In this document: one piece after another, positions 1-7,409 of the stretch
Layout: the number at the start of each line of letters is the position of its first letter
Numbering within the stretch: the first letter of the stretch is position 1
DNA from: a virus
IMG/VR virus record: IMGVR_UViG_3300002460_000073
Location: 1 to 40,875 of that record
Direction: 5' to 3' (one strand)
Length of the DNA stretch: 40,875 bases
The notes under the pieces: model-generated
The model's input: only the letters and a program-made list of their open reading frames with translations
Told to the model about the DNA's origin: nothing
Databases searched by the model: none
Position numbers and translations under genes: made by a program

Positions 1-638
1 CACCGGCATACCAAATCAACTTTATCTTGTTTGATGAAATTGAAAAAGCCAGTGATGCCTTATGGAATCTATTGCTTGGCATACTTGATAAGGGCATCTT
101 GACACTGGGTGACGGCGGTAAGACAGATTTCCAGAAATCCATAATCACCATGACCACCAACCTCGGCGCGAAGGAGATGGACAAACTCCTCGGCGGAAAA
201 TCCATAGGATTCACACCCTGCAGTACCGGGGACGGAAAAATCGAAGGTGTTGCAATTAAGGCAATCCAACACAGATTCACGCCCGAGTTTATCAACCGAA
301 TCGACTCGACAGTTGTTTTCAACCAATTGGAACACAAGCACTATGTCGTAATCGCGGACCTGGAAATGCAAGCGGTGCAGCGGCGCATCCTGGCCGCAAA
401 CACAGTACCGTTTGTATTGCGGTGGTCGAAAAGTGCTATCGAATTCCTGCTGGAAGACGGCATAGACGCACGCTTTGGCGCACGTGGGCTAAAACGCACT
501 ATTGAGCGGCACGTTGTCGTGCCTTTGTCCAACCTTATCGCTACAGGCCAGATACACTCTGGGGACACTGTCACTGTTAATCTTGACGGTGATATTCTCG
601 GGTTCTTCAACCAAGCAGTGTCTGTAGTCGCCAAATAA
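1..638 (+). CDS. ClpA/ClpB-type AAA+ ATPase, C-terminal part (cut by window edge)
   Basis: The reading frame is open to the left edge, so only the end of the second AAA+ module is present. The visible protein begins at the Walker B motif (ILFDEIEKA), continues through a sensor-1 region (TTNLGA) and an arginine-finger region (FTPEFINRID), and ends in the small C-terminal domain with a sensor-2 motif (ARFGARGLKR). These are hallmarks of Hsp100/Clp unfoldases, which thread proteins into a peptidase or disaggregate them. The internal TTG at 27 is not a real start because homology continues upstream. Whether it pairs with ClpP or acts alone cannot be judged without the N-terminus. About 200 residues are visible. 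Confidence 0.9.
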   Translation, partial: PAYQINFILFDEIEKASDALWNLLLGILDKGILTLGDGGKTDFQKSIITMTTNLGAKEMDKLLGGKSIGFTPCSTGDGKIEGVAIKAIQHRFTPEFINRIDSTVVFNQLEHKHYVVIADLEMQAVQRRILAANTVPFVLRWSKSAIEFLLEDGIDARFGARGLKRTIERHVVVPLSNLIATGQIHSGDTVTVNLDGDILGFFNQAVSVVAK

Positions 639-704
639 CTCCGCACACATACTTGAGTCCGACCAGCACATACGAGCGCGCTTAATTTGTCTGCGAAACA
701 GACT

Positions 705-764
705 CGCACAGCAGTTTTACCTCGCCGGGTCGTATCGACACAGCGCACAGCAATTTTATCTCGC
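705..764. repeat. Two 21-nt direct repeats upstream of a promoter
   Basis: Copies at 705-725 and 744-764 share the pattern CGCACAGCARTTTTAYCTCGC, differing at two positions, with starts 39 bp apart. They lie between the Clp-like gene and the promoter at 803-831. Their position suggests operator sites; this is inference. Confidence 0.5.
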
Positions 765-786
765 ACGGCACGAGAACGTGCCGTGC
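763..786. terminator. Perfect 10-bp hairpin, possible terminator
   Basis: GCACGGCACG (763-772) pairs with CGTGCCGTGC (777-786) around an AGAA loop. It sits downstream of the Clp-like gene and just before the next promoter, as a terminator would. No T-run follows, so a protein-binding palindrome is also possible. Confidence 0.4.
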
Positions 787-802
787 TCACAGGCGAAACT
801 AC

Positions 803-831
803 TTGACACATTAACCTGAAAATTATATTCT
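803..831 (+). promoter_or_regulatory. Sigma70-type promoter
   Basis: A consensus -35 TTGACA (803-808) is followed by a 17-nt spacer and TATTCT (826-831). Transcription would start near 838, about 55 nt before the gene at 893. Two 21-nt repeats and a strong hairpin lie directly upstream. Confidence 0.6.
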
Positions 832-892
832 TTTTGCCTGTGCTTTCAGAAAACCTGGAATACTTTTTACGAACTGCGACGGAGAAAAGTAT

Positions 893-1366
893 ATGCGAAC
901 AACGCCAATGGCTACAGTCAGTAAACGACTGCTTTTATCCATACACAGCACGAATCTCATAGCAAAGAAACTTGGGCAATATTCAATCACCAGAAACACA
1001 AACATCGGAAGCGGCATTACTTCCTATTTCCACGGTATCTGGCAGGACATACGCTCACACATCGACCACCACAGACCATTTATTGAAATACGCCACCCAC
1101 CGTTTGAACTTGACAATTCTGGCACGTGCTGGCATTGCGACTGTGGAGGTACATCGGAGCGTATCTTCGTGTGGGCGTCTGTGTGCCCGACAGAGGCACG
1201 TGTAAAGTCCACAAAACAACCCATTCCCATAAAATCTGGCGAGATATGGCTGTTGAATAACCTTGTGCTGGAGCACAGGGGACCGGCCGGTAATAAGAAG
1301 ACTAGATGGTTCGTCGTCGTACGTTTCTCGTTAAAGGATTCTTATTCGACACACACAGGTACGTGA
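893..1366 (+). CDS. Possible 2OG-Fe(II) oxygenase/asparaginyl-hydroxylase-like protein
   Basis: 157 residues, starting at an ATG with GGAGA about 8 nt upstream and a consensus-like promoter before it. The C-terminal stretch GEIWLLNN...LEHRGP...TRWFVVVRFSL resembles the double-stranded beta-helix end of aspartyl/asparaginyl hydroxylase-like dioxygenases, where a His is followed by a basic residue that binds 2-oxoglutarate. A CWHCDC cysteine cluster lies in the middle. The expected first metal-binding HxD is not clearly visible, so the function is a guess from the C-terminal half. A cupin-fold protein is the main alternative. Confidence 0.55.
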   Translation: MRTTPMATVSKRLLLSIHSTNLIAKKLGQYSITRNTNIGSGITSYFHGIWQDIRSHIDHHRPFIEIRHPPFELDNSGTCWHCDCGGTSERIFVWASVCPTEARVKSTKQPIPIKSGEIWLLNNLVLEHRGPAGNKKTRWFVVVRFSLKDSYSTHTGT

Positions 1367-1485
1367 AAAATCCAGAAAAACAGATTCCTTAGATGTGTTT
1401 TGCGGAAAGTCAAAAATCGGGAAAATTTCCGCTATGTACTAGGTAATAGGTAGTCGGTAATCGGTAATCGCGATGTACAGCACGC

Positions 1486-1782
1486 ATGCAGTACACAATG
1501 ACAAGTCCGTGTAATATGTGCCCATTTCTAGAGAAATTCTCAGAGAGTTTCACGTTTAAACGCTTGATGGAGTTCAGTAGTGGGGAGTTTCCGTGCCACA
1601 AAACTGCAGCACTTGATGACGATGAGAATGCCGGGTTCGTGGCTGTAGGCGTCAGCCAACACTGTGCCGGTGCGCTGATATTCCTTGAGAAACGTGACAG
1701 ACCACACCAGATGATGCGCATCTGTGAGCAGCTGGGAATTTACGACCGCAGCAAGCTTGATATGACGGCTGGAGTGAGATAA
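1486..1782 (+). CDS. Small CxxCPF protein, DUF6283-like
   Basis: 98 residues. The N-terminus has CNMCPF, then an F.CHKT segment and an HCAGALIFLEK segment, ending in ...MRICEQLGIYD..KLDM. This Cys/His arrangement matches a small family common in phages (DUF6283-like) and suggests one bound metal ion; no biochemical role is known to me. ATG 1486 or ATG 1498 could be the start, neither with a clear SD. The 119-nt gap upstream holds a 7-bp inverted repeat (1402-1408/1426-1432) and GGTAAT-like tandem repeats around 1441-1468. Confidence 0.75.
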   Translation: MQYTMTSPCNMCPFLEKFSESFTFKRLMEFSSGEFPCHKTAALDDDENAGFVAVGVSQHCAGALIFLEKRDRPHQMMRICEQLGIYDRSKLDMTAGVR

Positions 1783-1794
1783 TATCGAGTTTGA

Positions 1795-2085
1795 TTGGAT
1801 GCATTCAATATGACTACAGAAGTATATACCGTGAAATGGCTGCAAAATGGACAAGCAGGCCCCTACCAGGATACCGAACGGCGTGCTTTAATAACAATCA
1901 CAAGGGACGGGAAACCGGTTAAATGGCACGATAGTGTTGTCAAACAGTGCATTCGCGGAATGGTTGGCGGGTGGTCTGACACCGATAGTCCTGAACATTG
2001 CTGGGCATCCCCAACGCTAAAGGAGTTCTATAAGAAATCGACCGGGGAGTGGTATGTACGTGTGGTTGAAGCATACACGGGCTAG
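1795..2085 (+). CDS. Hypothetical protein
   Basis: Up to 96 residues. The start is either TTG 1795 or, more likely, the in-frame ATG 1810; no strong SD decides. The protein is polar and Trp-rich (six Trp), with no motif I recognise. It follows the DUF6283-like gene after about 12 nt on the same strand, so it is probably co-transcribed, and it is the last gene before the 1-kb gene-free region. Confidence 0.55.
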   Translation: MDAFNMTTEVYTVKWLQNGQAGPYQDTERRALITITRDGKPVKWHDSVVKQCIRGMVGGWSDTDSPEHCWASPTLKEFYKKSTGEWYVRVVEAYTG

Positions 2086-2317
2086 ACACAGAGGCGAGTC
2101 CGTGAAGCGTGCGTGTGCGGACGGGCCCTGTTCCAGTCCACAACCTAGTTGCAAAAACTTGATGGATGCCGATTTCATATATTCGTACTGTGTACGTGCC
2201 GCCTACGCATAGCCGCAATAATTTTACAAAAACCGGCCCGACTTTCCTGGACAGCAATAGGCCCCAAAAAACGGCCCCAACTCTGGGAAAGTGCAATAGG
2301 GGGTAAAAACGTACCAT

Positions 2318-2381
2318 CTATGAATTTTCATAGACTTCCATAAATGGGATATGATTTATGGAATACCATATATGATATTCC
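2318..2381. repeat. Cluster of AT-rich hairpins
   Basis: Three neighbouring stems: CTATGA/TCATAG (2318-2323/2328-2333), TTCCATAAAT/ATTTATGGAA (2336-2345/2354-2363) and GGAATA/TATTCC (2360-2365/2376-2381). The second and third overlap and are mutually exclusive, so the region could switch structure. Confidence 0.6.
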
Positions 2382-2484
2382 ATTTTCCGTATATGGTTTA
2401 ACGTATGTGCACGTTGAGTACCAAACCCTGCACAAGCATTTTAAGTACCAAAAGCATAGCACGAATGGAACCTGGATTGCAAGA

Positions 2485-2688
2485 AATGAAATCCATTCTC
2501 AATTAGGCGTGCCGTGAGCAAGTCAAGGGCCAAATTGCAAAAAGGCCTTGCCAGTGAAAAAAGTATTTTTTTGCGTGGTACCCGGCCGGTTTTCGCGTAT
2601 GAACGCAACCTTGGCACGTTTCCGGCGATTTAAAGCCTATTTCGATAATTCTCGAAATATACCCCCCTAATTGAGAATGGATTTCATT
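2485..2688. repeat. Perfect 23-bp inverted repeat, arms 158 bp apart
   Basis: The arm at 2485-2507 (AATGAAATCCATTC... to ...AATTAGG) is the exact reverse complement of 2666-2688. The enclosed 158 bp contain a GGCC pair and a TATTTCGA/TCGAAATA palindrome. The length and perfection are far beyond chance in this base composition. Confidence 0.85.
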
Positions 2689-2759
2689 GGAACGTCACGT
2701 GCAATACGCCCGCGCGCGCGTGGCACGTTTAGTTCCAAAGGCAAATGACACTTTGGCAT

Positions 2760-2834
2760 TGAATATTCACGCTTTTGCATGAATATTGTACAAAATGTCA
2801 ATGAATATTCATACTTTTGTATGAATATTGTACA
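2760..2834. repeat. Two 33-nt iteron-like direct repeats
   Basis: Copies at 2760-2792 and 2802-2834 follow TGAATATTCAYRCTTTTGYATGAATATTGTACA, with a 42-nt period. Each copy is itself largely self-complementary (GAATATTCAT...ATGAATATT), and TTGTACA recurs with TTTGTACA just downstream (2836-2843). Such spaced AT-rich repeats resemble replication-initiator or repressor sites. Confidence 0.75.
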
Positions 2835-3148
2835 CTTTGTACAAAATACGTGGGATAGTCTTACCGCAAGTTGTTGATTTTGTTATTTGGTACACGCATT
2901 GCACTATGCATTCCGTCTTCGGCTCTTTGACAATTCGGTGTCCTCCCAGCGCGCGGTACAGCGTAGTGACACGGGAAGCGCTAGCAGCGTTAGGGGGGAC
3001 TGGAAAATAGAGCAAGCCAAGCAAATTGCTCAAATTGGCTGACATAGGTTAACACCTTGAGGCCACGCCCTATCAGGTAAAAATGGTTAGGCGTAGGAAA
3101 ACAGCAAAAGCCTTGCGCTGTATACCGTTGAAAACAAAGCATGATTGT

Positions 3149-3221
3149 GTCGCTATCGGCTAACCGGAAAGGCCGCTGCGTTCTCAACGCGGAGATGCAG
3201 GTTCGAGTCCTGCTAGCGATA
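3149..3221 (+). tRNA. tRNA-Glu (anticodon CUC)
   Basis: A full 73-nt cloverleaf can be folded. The acceptor stem is GTCGCTA/TAGCGAT with a G-U first pair and discriminator A; the D stem is GGCT/GGCC, the anticodon stem CTGCG/CGCGG with loop TTCTCAA, then a four-nt variable loop and a T stem GCAGG/CCTGC with loop TTCGAGT. The anticodon CTC reads GAG. No CCA is encoded, so host enzymes must add it. Confidence 0.88.
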
Positions 3222-3271
3222 TGCACTATTGCCGTAAATACATGTGAAATCTATTGATAGAGGAGCAGAAA

Positions 3272-3373
3272 ATGACAGAAATTGTAAAAGAGTTTGTCCC
3301 CTACAGTGGGTGGGCCGCATTGATGGCACTATGCTTAATTGCCTCTGTGCGTCTCATCCTAAACCGCACCTAA
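3272..3373 (+). CDS. Small one-helix membrane protein, 33 residues
   Basis: Starts at ATG with GAGGAG 6-7 nt upstream, an excellent SD. A hydrophobic segment (WAALMALCLIASVRLIL) forms one transmembrane helix after a charged N-terminus. It lies 50 nt after the tRNA and 21 nt before the next gene. No family is recognised; a role in the host membrane is only a guess. Confidence 0.65.
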   Translation: MTEIVKEFVPYSGWAALMALCLIASVRLILNRT

Positions 3374-3394
3374 ATCTCGCAGAAAGGCCACCCC

Positions 3395-3628
3395 ATGACG
3401 TTCTCACACGAAACCTTACAGTCTACACTACAGACCTTGACTACAGAAACTGCAATGCGCATGCTTGCGCTTGCTGGCAGTACGCACGAATTTGAAAACC
3501 TGCTCATCGGGCTTGCGCGGAATTTCAGCGTAGAAATTCCCGCTCACGTACACACGACAATTGCACAGGCATCTAAACGCTGGCATGCTGCAGCACGAAA
3601 CCGTCAAATCAACTACAAAGCTTGCTAG
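3395..3628 (+). CDS. Hypothetical protein, 77 residues
   Basis: ATG with a GAAAGG SD about 8 nt upstream. The protein is mostly helical in appearance with no recognised motif. Its stop lies just before the start of the large gene that follows, whose SD is formed by its last codons, so the two are probably translationally coupled. Confidence 0.65.
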   Translation: MTFSHETLQSTLQTLTTETAMRMLALAGSTHEFENLLIGLARNFSVEIPAHVHTTIAQASKRWHAAARNRQINYKAC

Positions 3629-3645
3629 AAAGGAAACGTGTAGTG

Positions 3646-5229
3646 ATGATTTTCGACACTGACACAGTCCACGTTGAACTGGTAATGGCTGAGGGCGTGT
3701 GTGAATACCCATCTCTTGACCACTACAGTTTCTTTGCGCGAAACGAGTCAGAGATTGTAGAGACTATCAACAATCTCTATAGCCTCGGGCACAGAATTAA
3801 CGGTGGGGGCATGTTTACTCCGTTGGATGCCCCGCATACAGCGCCTAAGATCACTGCGACTATTAATTCAATCGCACGCCAGCTTCGCGAGGCGGTAGAA
3901 TACTCTGATGTTTACGGTCTGCATTGGCAGGATGCGTGGCAGTATCGTGAGCGACACCGTTTCCGTTCTGGCATCTACCGCGCGCTACCTAACACCATTT
4001 CCATCGCACAGAGCTTCCCGCGCGAACACTACGCCCACCTACCCAACGACCCAGACGACCACGAAAATATTGCGTTTACCGCTACGCCGGAGAAAGGGCG
4101 CGCGGACTGTCAGACGGTCATGAGTTTCGGACGGTATCTCAAAAAATACCTGCCGACGATATCTGACGCCAAAATACAAGAGTATGTCCGTCTTTTCCGG
4201 GCCGCACAAGAGACAGAAAATTTTGACCTAGCCTATGCGACTGACAAAGCAACAATAACGCGCATTTTCGAGACTAAAATGTGTGCACAAGACTCAACTA
4301 CTCTTAGCTGCATGTACGGCAAATTTACCGGCAGCAAATTCGCGGACAACAAACCCTATCACGTGTACGCGGACAGCAGCGACGTAGCTGTTTCGTATCT
4401 GACTGACAGTACTGGTCAAATTATTGCACGCAGCGTAGTCAGCACACGCCAAAAACACTGGATTAGACTGTACGCTATCCGCGTTGGCGCAGCTAGACAT
4501 GAGGTATACATCCAACGTCTAAAGTCCGCCCTAGAGGCCGAGGGTTATAAGCACGGCAGCTTATTCGGGGACAGACTGACAAAACGGTACGATACTTACG
4601 GGGAAAACATTGGACCCTATCTAGATAGCAATGCGGCAGGTATTATTTCGCACGACAGAAATTTCTGGGTAGTAACCGATAATGATGATGCAGAATATGT
4701 AATGCAAAACCAAGACGGATATATCACAGAAATATATCACTACATCTGCAATATCTGCAATGACAGATATAACAATGCAGACGATGTCACACCGATAGGT
4801 GACTACTGTTACTGCAACGCATGCAGAGACGCACACTTTGTCCAGGCCAAGGGACTGTATGGCAAGGTATGGACCGACATCGAAGCCACAATCCTAGATT
4901 GCGACGATAATTACTATACGCAGCGTTACGCCGATCGCCACTTAGTTTTTCGCGACGATACGTACCATACCGCGGATTGTGCGCACCTATGCATCGAGTG
5001 CGACAATTGCAGTTTTGAGTCGACGGACGAGGACGATTTTGTCGACGGACTGTGTGCCGATTGTCAATCTGCTGACTGTGCGGGTTTTGCAACTACAGAC
5101 AATCTAGGGTGCGACTTTGTCGGTCGTGCGGACGAACTAACAGACGGGCTATGCAAAGCTTGTCACGAAAGAAAGGTGTATCAGAGTGAAAATCAAAAGG
5201 TCCTTGCTATCGGAAATGCTAACGTATAA
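3646..5229 (+). CDS. Large conserved phage protein with Cys-rich zinc-finger-like C-terminus
   Basis: About 527 residues. The start is ATG 3646 or GTG 3643; AAGGA lies 8 nt before the GTG and 11 nt before the ATG. The N-terminal 350 residues have no motif I can assign. The C-terminal third has many CxxC pairs (YICNIC, CYCNAC, LCIECDNC, LCADCQ, LCKAC) separated by acidic stretches, which suggests several zinc ribbons. Aspartate is unusually abundant there. Relatives with an uncharacterised role occur in phages; I do not recognise a function. It overlaps the downstream peptidase start by about 44 nt. Confidence 0.7.
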   Translation: MIFDTDTVHVELVMAEGVCEYPSLDHYSFFARNESEIVETINNLYSLGHRINGGGMFTPLDAPHTAPKITATINSIARQLREAVEYSDVYGLHWQDAWQYRERHRFRSGIYRALPNTISIAQSFPREHYAHLPNDPDDHENIAFTATPEKGRADCQTVMSFGRYLKKYLPTISDAKIQEYVRLFRAAQETENFDLAYATDKATITRIFETKMCAQDSTTLSCMYGKFTGSKFADNKPYHVYADSSDVAVSYLTDSTGQIIARSVVSTRQKHWIRLYAIRVGAARHEVYIQRLKSALEAEGYKHGSLFGDRLTKRYDTYGENIGPYLDSNAAGIISHDRNFWVVTDNDDAEYVMQNQDGYITEIYHYICNICNDRYNNADDVTPIGDYCYCNACRDAHFVQAKGLYGKVWTDIEATILDCDDNYYTQRYADRHLVFRDDTYHTADCAHLCIECDNCSFESTDEDDFVDGLCADCQSADCAGFATTDNLGCDFVGRADELTDGLCKACHERKVYQSENQKVLAIGNANV

Positions 5230-6202
5230 ACGCCCGCACGGTAGCAGGAGCGAGCGCGATTTTATCGGGCGATTTATTGACACAGTACCAGGCATGCAAG
5301 CTGATAACTTTGGTAACCGTTATCTACGGCTTGGGTATCAGCCTAGCACAATGATAAGCTGTCATACCGACACCGTACACTCCGACGGTGGCAGGCAAAA
5401 TATCGCGTATGACTCTAGGCTAGCGGAGTACCGGCTAGTTGAGACAAAACCAAAACCGAAATCAGCGCGGTATGGAGCACGGTTTTCAGGCCGTACTAAC
5501 GGGCACTGGCACAAAGACTGCCTCGGGTCAGATGATGCAACGGGAATTTTTGTAGCGCTCAATATGATAGCTGCGCGCATACCCGCGCTATACGTGTTCC
5601 ACCGTGCCGAGGAATGTGGAGGTCGTGGGAGTGAGTATATAGCGATGCACACCCCAGAACTAGTCAAAGGTATTGATAGGTGCATCGCCTTTGATAGACG
5701 CGGCCGTACGGACATAATCACGCATCAAATGATGGGCCGGAGTGCAAGCAATACCTTTGCGCTTGCCCTTGCAGATGCACTGGGCATGCATCACGCACCC
5801 TGTCCACTCGGCACGTTTACCGATAGCGCAAACTACGCTGACCTGATACCGGAGTGCACAAACGTCAGTGTCGGCTACTCCCTAGAGCATACCTCACGCG
5901 AGAGCCAAAACTGGGACTATCTCGAAGAACTGGTAGACTCAGTATGCACCCTTGATTTCAGCCAATTGCCTGCCGTACGCCCGCTATGGGACCAGGCTGC
6001 TTATGTCACCGTCAAGCGTAGCAACGTAGCGCGGTACGGTCATACTGTCACAACGTATAGCGACGAGCCACTAGCGACTGTCAGAAACACGCGCGCATAC
6101 CTTGACAGGTACATCGCGGACAGCTACGGACCTTGGGACTCCGATAACGACTACTGCTCTCTACGCTCACAATATGAGTACATGGTAACCCGCGATGAGT
6201 AA
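5186..6202 (+). CDS. M20/M28/M42-type co-catalytic zinc metallopeptidase
   Basis: 338 residues. The metal-ligand pattern is complete: SCHTDTVH (His and Asp), CLGSDDATG (bridging Asp), HRAEECGGRGS (catalytic Glu and ligand Glu), AFDRRG (Asp) and a late His in SLEHTSRE. These enzymes are cytoplasmic aminopeptidases, deacylases or desuccinylases; the substrate cannot be read from the sequence. The start is GTG 5186 with AAAGG about 9 nt upstream; ATG 5216 is an alternative. It overlaps the upstream gene by 44 nt and its stop overlaps the next start, so all three sit in one operon. Such an enzyme is uncommon in phages. Confidence 0.82.
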   Translation: MKIKRSLLSEMLTYKRPHGSRSERDFIGRFIDTVPGMQADNFGNRYLRLGYQPSTMISCHTDTVHSDGGRQNIAYDSRLAEYRLVETKPKPKSARYGARFSGRTNGHWHKDCLGSDDATGIFVALNMIAARIPALYVFHRAEECGGRGSEYIAMHTPELVKGIDRCIAFDRRGRTDIITHQMMGRSASNTFALALADALGMHHAPCPLGTFTDSANYADLIPECTNVSVGYSLEHTSRESQNWDYLEELVDSVCTLDFSQLPAVRPLWDQAAYVTVKRSNVARYGHTVTTYSDEPLATVRNTRAYLDRYIADSYGPWDSDNDYCSLRSQYEYMVTRDE

Positions 6203-6395
6203 AAAAGACTATATCGCAATCGCGGCATGCCTCAAGAGCGTAATACAAAGAGACCTATTCGCGCCTATAACGATCCAGCTACTTGCCGACCAATTGTGTC
6301 GTGTGCTCCTTGCCGACAATCCAGCATTCGACGCGTGCGTGTTTCTAACCGCGTGCGGGTTTCCGCCCGCACGCAAAACGAAAGGGAAAAAATGA
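6195..6395 (+). CDS. Hypothetical protein, 66 residues
   Basis: The start overlaps the peptidase stop by 8 nt and its own stop overlaps the next start (ATGA), so it is translationally coupled on both sides. An amphipathic helical body (DYIAIAACLKSVI, QLLADQLCRVLL) is followed by a basic tail. Similar small proteins are common in phages; the function is unknown. Confidence 0.7.
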   Translation: MSKKDYIAIAACLKSVIQRDLFAPITIQLLADQLCRVLLADNPAFDACVFLTACGFPPARKTKGKK

Positions 6396-6601
6396 GGATT
6401 ATTTTCAAGACTATCCGAGGCCACAAACGTTGGTTTTTGCTTGACGAAAACGGCGAAAAACTAGCGAAGTTTTACTCGCAGCCCACGCGTGAGGCGTGGG
6501 ACACCTTGAGTGCGCTTGGCGTTGCATTTTTGAGATATCGTGGGCGTGTGAACGCCCGCTGCGACGCCAAGCGCAGAACTAGAGTCTATCGAGACGACTA
6601 A
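6392..6601 (+). CDS. Hypothetical basic protein, 69 residues
   Basis: The start at ATG 6392 is decided by the ATGA overlap with the preceding stop and by an AAAGGG SD. The frame is open further upstream but that part lies within the preceding gene. Rich in Arg and Lys, especially at the C-terminus (RVNARCDAKRRTRVYRDD), so nucleic-acid contact is possible. No family recognised. Confidence 0.6.
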   Translation: MRIIFKTIRGHKRWFLLDENGEKLAKFYSQPTREAWDTLSALGVAFLRYRGRVNARCDAKRRTRVYRDD

Positions 6602-6610
6602 CGACTTTCG

Positions 6611-6638
6611 ACGGTACCGTACAAATGTACGGTACCGT
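6611..6638. terminator. Perfect 12-bp hairpin after an operon
   Basis: ACGGTACCGTAC (6611-6622) and GTACGGTACCGT (6627-6638) are exact inverted repeats around an AAAT loop, 10 nt after a stop codon. Each arm contains its own palindrome CGGTACCG, so a cruciform or dimer-binding site is possible. No T-run follows, so termination is not certain. Confidence 0.5.
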
Positions 6639-6690
6639 GTACGAGAAAACGGTTTAAAATCAGCAGTTTACGCACTATCTTGTCGTATGA

Positions 6691-6764
6691 ACTACTGATG
6701 TAGTACTGATGTAGTCGTTAGGTCCCAACCCACTACTACCGGCGTCAACTACTGATGTAGTCGT
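6691..6764. repeat. Three copies of ACTGATGTAGT in an intergenic region
   Basis: Copies lie in 6691-6704, 6705-6718 and 6748-6764; the first and third extend to ACTACTGATGTAGT, itself near-palindromic. They sit between the hairpin at 6611 and the gene at 6805, a good place for operators. Nothing else is seen in the gap 6602-6804. Confidence 0.6.
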
Positions 6765-6804
6765 CGGCATCAACCACAATAAAAACAAAAATGCAAGGGG
6801 GAAG

Positions 6805-7059
6805 ATGCAAGTCAATTCTTCGATGATCGAGACAATCAATTACGACAGAATCGGTCGGTTGATTGTCAAGTTCAAATCAACAAAAAAGGAGTTTATTTTT
6901 TTAGACGTACCTGAGTCGATTTTTCTTGACTTGTGCACATGTGCTGATATTGGCGATTCGGTCGGCTCACGGTTTAACGCACTTGTCAAGGGTAAATTTA
7001 AATTTCTTCCGAGAGAGGAGTTTGAGCATGTTGTACAAAGTCGAAGTGATAGCAGATAA
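6805..7059 (+). CDS. KTSC-domain protein
   Basis: 84 residues. The sequence follows the KTSC pattern: an N-terminal I.YDRIGRLIVKFKS strand pair, a LDVPESIF segment, and a GSRFNALVKGKFKF end in which the GS.FN..IK element is the family signature. KTSC is named for a C-terminal domain of some lysyl-tRNA synthetases and occurs alone in many phages; its role is unknown. ATG with a strong GGGGGAAG SD. It is the first gene after the repeat region and overlaps the next gene by 32 nt. Confidence 0.75.
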   Translation: MQVNSSMIETINYDRIGRLIVKFKSTKKEFIFLDVPESIFLDLCTCADIGDSVGSRFNALVKGKFKFLPREEFEHVVQSRSDSR

Positions 7060-7201
7060 CAGTGGGACGTGGGCTGGCAACGGACTGACGTTCGCGACTC
7101 TCGAAGACGCAAACGACTATGCGCGCGACTTGTATGCGCGATGGACGGCTGTGCGAGATTTTCGAATTGTTGAAACTGCGGATGAGGGACTAGCACTGTG
7201 A
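7028..7201 (+). CDS. Small conserved phage protein, 57 residues
   Basis: The start at ATG 7028 is chosen because GAGGAG lies 7 nt upstream and the protein then begins MLYKVEVIADNSG, typical of a short family frequent in phages with a central GNGLTFATLEDA and a terminal WTAVRDFRIVE. Function unknown. It lies partly within the end of the KTSC gene in another frame. Confidence 0.7.
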   Translation: MLYKVEVIADNSGTWAGNGLTFATLEDANDYARDLYARWTAVRDFRIVETADEGLAL

Positions 7202-7244
7202 TTGATATCAATCTGTAAGTAAAAAACTGAAAGGTAGGGTAAAA

Positions 7245-7409
7245 ATGCGAGAACGAGAGTATGACTTGATGGACGGGAACCTGTACCGGAACGAGATTGT
7301 CTATACGCTGTCATGGCGCGTGTGCGCTCTGATACTGGCAGTGTCGCTAGTGCTGCTAGTGGCTGCGATCCCTGACCTGTTATGGGGCATGTTCGGACAC
7401 TTATCATGA
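7245..7409 (+). CDS. Small membrane protein, 54 residues
   Basis: ATG 7245 with AAAGGTAGGG upstream. After about 22 polar residues there is one long hydrophobic segment (VCALILAVSLVLLVAAIP), giving a single-pass membrane protein. Its stop overlaps the next start as ATGA. No family recognised; a holin or membrane-modulator role cannot be shown. Confidence 0.65.
   Translation: MREREYDLMDGNLYRNEIVYTLSWRVCALILAVSLVLLVAAIPDLLWGMFGHLS

Larger units (their letters stand above)
2086..3148. other. 1.06-kb gene-free, palindrome- and repeat-rich region (possible origin or control region)
   Basis: No convincing reading frame is visible on either strand, which is unusual here because genes otherwise touch or overlap. 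From left to right it holds a cluster of AT-rich hairpins (2318-2381), a perfect 23-bp inverted repeat (2485-2507/2666-2688), an 8-bp-arm palindrome near 2638, a short CG-alternating run near 2710, and two 33-nt direct repeats (2760-2834). It ends at the tRNA gene. A replication origin, a transcription-control region or structured RNA would all fit; the sequence does not choose between them. Confidence 0.5.

Noticed and set aside
341-811. 156-residue minus-strand frame over the Clp-like gene
   Set aside because: It is the antisense of clear Clp motifs and extends into repeats; no SD.
40-2085. Other long frames overlapping real genes on the opposite strand
   Set aside because: They track codon bias of the annotated genes and lack SDs or recognisable domains.
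3149-3221. tRNA as an opal suppressor (anticodon TCA)
   Set aside because: With a five-bp anticodon stem the seven-nt loop TTCTCAA places CTC at positions 34-36; TCA would need a shifted, irregular loop.
3149-3221. Integration attachment site at the tRNA
   Set aside because: No integrase or duplicated tRNA 3' end is visible in the window, so there is no evidence for it.
2809-3226. Minus-strand frames across the repeats and tRNA
   Set aside because: They translate direct repeats and the tRNA gene and have no initiation signal.
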